From contig NZ_PIPP01000004.1 of assembly GCF_003987345.1 (NCBI RefSeq), positions 124,001-188,000 on the forward strand: a DNA stretch of 64,000 bases, in the 5' to 3' direction. The stretch is from Aliidiomarina shirensis. GTDB taxonomy: Bacteria > Pseudomonadota > Gammaproteobacteria > Enterobacterales > Alteromonadaceae. Of the stretch, positions 61,792 to 64,000 are shown one piece after another. Made by a program: the position numbers and the translations under genes. The notes below the pieces were generated by a model. That model worked only from the letters and a program-made list of their open reading frames with translations, was not told the origin of the DNA and ran no database searches. Every line of letters starts with the position of its first letter. Within the stretch, counting starts at the first letter, position 1.

Positions 61792-62466
61792 TTATGAATT
61801 GCGTTGATCGTAGCCCCAGCGGCTTACAAGCTGCTGGTTAAGGCCTAGGTGATCGAGAATCCGCGCCACAACAAAATCTACTAAATCGGCAATTGATTGT
61901 GGCTGGTGATAAAAGCCTGGTGCCGCAGGCATAATGGTAACACCCATACGTGAAAGCGTAAGCATGTGTTCAAGATGAATGCTGTGCAAGGGCATTTCTC
62001 GTGGCACCATAATGAGTTGCCCGCGCTCTTTCAACACCACATCCGCAGCGCGTTCAATAAGGTTATCGCTAGCGCCGGTAGCAATAGAAGCTAAGGTGCC
62101 TGTTGAACAAGGGCAAACTACCATGCGTTTTGGTGCGGCTGAGCCTGAGGCTACAGGTGAAAACCATTCCTCTTTTCCGTATACCTTGAGCTGCTCTTCA
62201 GAAACCTTAAAGTGCTCACAGAAAAATTGTTGTGCCGCATCTGGCGCGCCGGGAACCTTAAGATTTTCTTCCGTAGCAAAAACAACTCGTGCAGCACTCG
62301 AGATCAGCAGCAACACTTGCTGATCTTGCGCGAGCAAACATTCGAGTAAACGTAACGCATAAGGTGCTCCCGAAGCGCCGGTTATCGCTAATGTTATCCG
62401 ATTATCTTGGTTTTGCTGTGTGCTCGCAGCTTGTTCAGCCGAACGAGACGAGAACTGTGATGTCAC
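61792..62466 (-). CDS. ubiX: Flavin prenyltransferase UbiX
   Basis: Makes prenylated FMN, the cofactor of the UbiD decarboxylase in ubiquinone synthesis. The 224-residue protein has [17 protein letters not shown] near residue 28, [21 protein letters not shown]-like MVPREMPLH and [11 protein letters not shown]. An extra N-terminal segment of about 25 polar residues precedes the family start. Its ATG overlaps the stop codon of mpl by four bases. Confidence 0.95.
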   Translation of the reverse strand: MTSQFSSRSAEQAASTQQNQDNRITLAITGASGAPYALRLLECLLAQDQQVLLLISSAARVVFATEENLKVPGAPDAAQQFFCEHFKVSEEQLKVYGKEEWFSPVASGSAAPKRMVVCPCSTGTLASIATGASDNLIERAADVVLKERGQLIMVPREMPLHSIHLEHMLTLSRMGVTIMPAAPGFYHQPQSIADLVDFVVARILDHLGLNQQLVSRWGYDQRNS

Positions 62467-63926
62467 GTTGCTACTCCGTTTGATTCTTCTGTAGCGGTTA
62501 TTTGCGTAAGGCTATTTAGCAATATTTGGTGAATGCCACCAAAAGCGCCATTGCTCATCACAACCCAATATTCTTCAACAGCTTGCCCTGCGTTACCCAT
62601 ATTCTCATTTCTTTCTTGAAAACCCTGAACAATCGCTTTGGCAAGATCGTTCACATTCTCACGAATACATACGGGTATGTTCTTTTGCTGGGCTTCTGTT
62701 TTCCTTGGCTCGATAAGCGGCTTCAGTTGTTCTGCGAGTTGCCATTTAGCGCCTTCAGGCTGTAAACCATAAACTTCATCGGCGTCACTGAACGCAGCTG
62801 CTAATGTATCTTTATGCACCCCAGCCTTCATCGTATTTGAGCGTGGCTCAAAAATAGCTAGAATTCGAGCATCAGGCCCAACATGCGCTCGCATTGCCTG
62901 TAAGGTAGTAGCGATAGCCGTAGGGTGATGTGCAAAATCATCATAAATACGCACGCCAGCAATTTTACCGCGCAATTGTAGCCTGCGTGCCGGGGAGGTG
63001 AAACGATTTAATGCTTCTGCCGCCTGCTTGGGTGTCACGCCAACTTGTGCCGCCGCCACTATGGCCATAAGGCCGTTCTCAACATTGTGAGTGCCAATAA
63101 GATCCCATTCTACGCGGGCCACTTCAACACCTTTATGAAGCACCACAAAGGCGCTGCCAGCCGAATTCAATAATTCAGTGTCCCAAGCTTGGTTGTTGCC
63201 CGTGCACACTTGTTCCGACCAGCAACCCTTCGCAACTACCTCTGATAACGCGGTTACCGCAGCGGGATAAATAACCTGACCATTTTTAGGTACCGTGCGT
63301 AAAACGTAAGCAAACTGTTGTTGGATTGCTGCTAAATCAGAAAAAATATCGGCATGATCAAATTCCAAATTATTCATCACCAGCGTATTGCTAAAGTAGT
63401 GTAGAAACTTTGAACGTTTATCAAAGAAAGCTGTGTCGTATTCATCGGCTTCAATAACAAAATAGGGGCTATCCGTTAGCCGCGCCGTTTCGTTGTAGGG
63501 CTGCACAACACCGCCGACCAAGAAGCTTGGGTTCAAACCCGCCTGCTCTAAAACCCACACTAACATAGAGGCCGTTGTGGTTTTTCCATGGGTTCCTGAT
63601 ACGGCCAAAACATGGCGCTCGCGCAGAAGTTCTTCACCTAACCATTGCGGCCCTGATTGATACCGGAGCTTTTGTTCTAAAACGTCTTCAACAATTGGGT
63701 GGCCTCGGCTTAATGCGTTACCAATAATAACTAAATCAGGGCGAGGCTCTAGTTGCGCCATATCATCGCCTTGGAACAAGCTAATACCCAGCTTCTCAAG
63801 CTGCGTGCTCATTGGCGGATAAACATTACTATCGCTGCCGGTTACCTTGTAACCAAGCGCCTTCGCCAGAGCAGCAATACCGCCCATAAATGTGCCACAA
63901 ATTCCAAGAATATGAATATGCTTCAT
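62463..63926 (-). CDS. mpl: UDP-N-acetylmuramate:L-alanyl-gamma-D-glutamyl-meso-DAP ligase Mpl
   Basis: Ligates recycled murein tripeptide directly to UDP-MurNAc, a shortcut in wall synthesis. The 487-residue Mur-ligase-type protein has [14 protein letters not shown] (Rossmann), the ATP site [12 protein letters not shown] and the later [12 protein letters not shown]. The ATG at 63926 has AAAGG upstream and aligns with the E. coli start; the open frame continues seven codons further. UDP-MurNAc, its acceptor, can come from the AmgK-MurU route also in the window. It begins the minus-strand run to panP. The remaining 74 bases to the window edge show no gene. Confidence 0.96.
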   Translation of the reverse strand: MKHIHILGICGTFMGGIAALAKALGYKVTGSDSNVYPPMSTQLEKLGISLFQGDDMAQLEPRPDLVIIGNALSRGHPIVEDVLEQKLRYQSGPQWLGEELLRERHVLAVSGTHGKTTTASMLVWVLEQAGLNPSFLVGGVVQPYNETARLTDSPYFVIEADEYDTAFFDKRSKFLHYFSNTLVMNNLEFDHADIFSDLAAIQQQFAYVLRTVPKNGQVIYPAAVTALSEVVAKGCWSEQVCTGNNQAWDTELLNSAGSAFVVLHKGVEVARVEWDLIGTHNVENGLMAIVAAAQVGVTPKQAAEALNRFTSPARRLQLRGKIAGVRIYDDFAHHPTAIATTLQAMRAHVGPDARILAIFEPRSNTMKAGVHKDTLAAAFSDADEVYGLQPEGAKWQLAEQLKPLIEPRKTEAQQKNIPVCIRENVNDLAKAIVQGFQERNENMGNAGQAVEEYWVVMSNGAFGGIHQILLNSLTQITATEESNGVAT

Positions 63927-64000
63927 TTGTTGCCTTTGCTGAATCATAAGAACCTCTAATCATACCACTTCATTTATTTCTAAGCATCTGTGCTTACGTG

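Overview
This window is a stretch of conserved chromosome from a free-living gammaproteobacterium. Gene content and order (queA-tgt, rpsU-dnaG-rpoD; tkt-epd-pgk-fba; gshB-algH-ruvX; lptD-surA-pdxA-rsmA-apaG-apaH; mrcB-hrpB-sfsA-dksA-gluQ-pcnB-folK-panB-panC) are typical of the class. The PLP-dependent PanP in place of PanD, a DUF481 porin-like protein, AmgK/MurU beside lptD and moderate base composition point to a marine Alteromonadales-type bacterium, possibly Idiomarinaceae. That family placement is inference; no 16S gene is present. I see no phage, insertion sequence, integron or CRISPR array.

Layout. 1-2,730: a truncated Sel1-repeat protein, a Kv-type potassium channel, tRNA-Ile2(CAU) with a near-consensus promoter, and a two-gene operon (four-helix membrane protein plus small Xre regulator) preceded by three palindromes phased at exactly 21 bp. 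2,751-9,111 (minus): queA-tgt followed by the rpsU-dnaG-rpoD macromolecular synthesis operon with its internal attenuator. 9,285-15,656 (minus): a DUF481 outer-membrane protein and the tkt-epd-pgk-fba central carbon cluster. 15,800-17,030: metK behind a MetJ-type operator. 17,089-19,031 (minus): a two-gene ABC-2 exporter. 19,168-21,934: rsmE, gshB, algH, ruvX. 22,014-23,399: a PIN-PhoH protein. 23,558-32,862: rluA, the divergent amgK-murU recycling pair, and the lptD-to-apaH operon. 32,918-36,776: tyrS, an M23 peptidase and anmK. 36,869-40,333 (minus): pepQ, a small secreted protein, erpA and a coiled-coil membrane protein. 40,453-45,132: hemJ, pyrB, hemL, maeA. 45,129-51,494 (minus): mrcB, hrpB, pepB. 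51,637-57,598: sfsA, dksA, gluQ, pcnB, folK, panB, panC. 57,627-63,926 (minus): a tight six-gene run mpl-ubiX-yadG-yadH-trmB-like-panP.

Two functional themes recur. Cell-wall metabolism is strongly represented: AnmK, AmgK, MurU and Mpl (muropeptide recycling), PBP1b, an M23 endopeptidase, and LptD/SurA for outer-membrane assembly. Pantothenate synthesis is completed at one locus by panB-panC plus the convergent panP, which should supply beta-alanine. The most interesting regulatory signals are the probable AUU start codon of pcnB (same position as in E. coli), the MetJ box at metK, and the phased triple operator in front of the membrane-protein/Xre pair. No wholly new multi-gene system is evident; the membrane-protein/Xre pair and the phased operator are the nearest to one.
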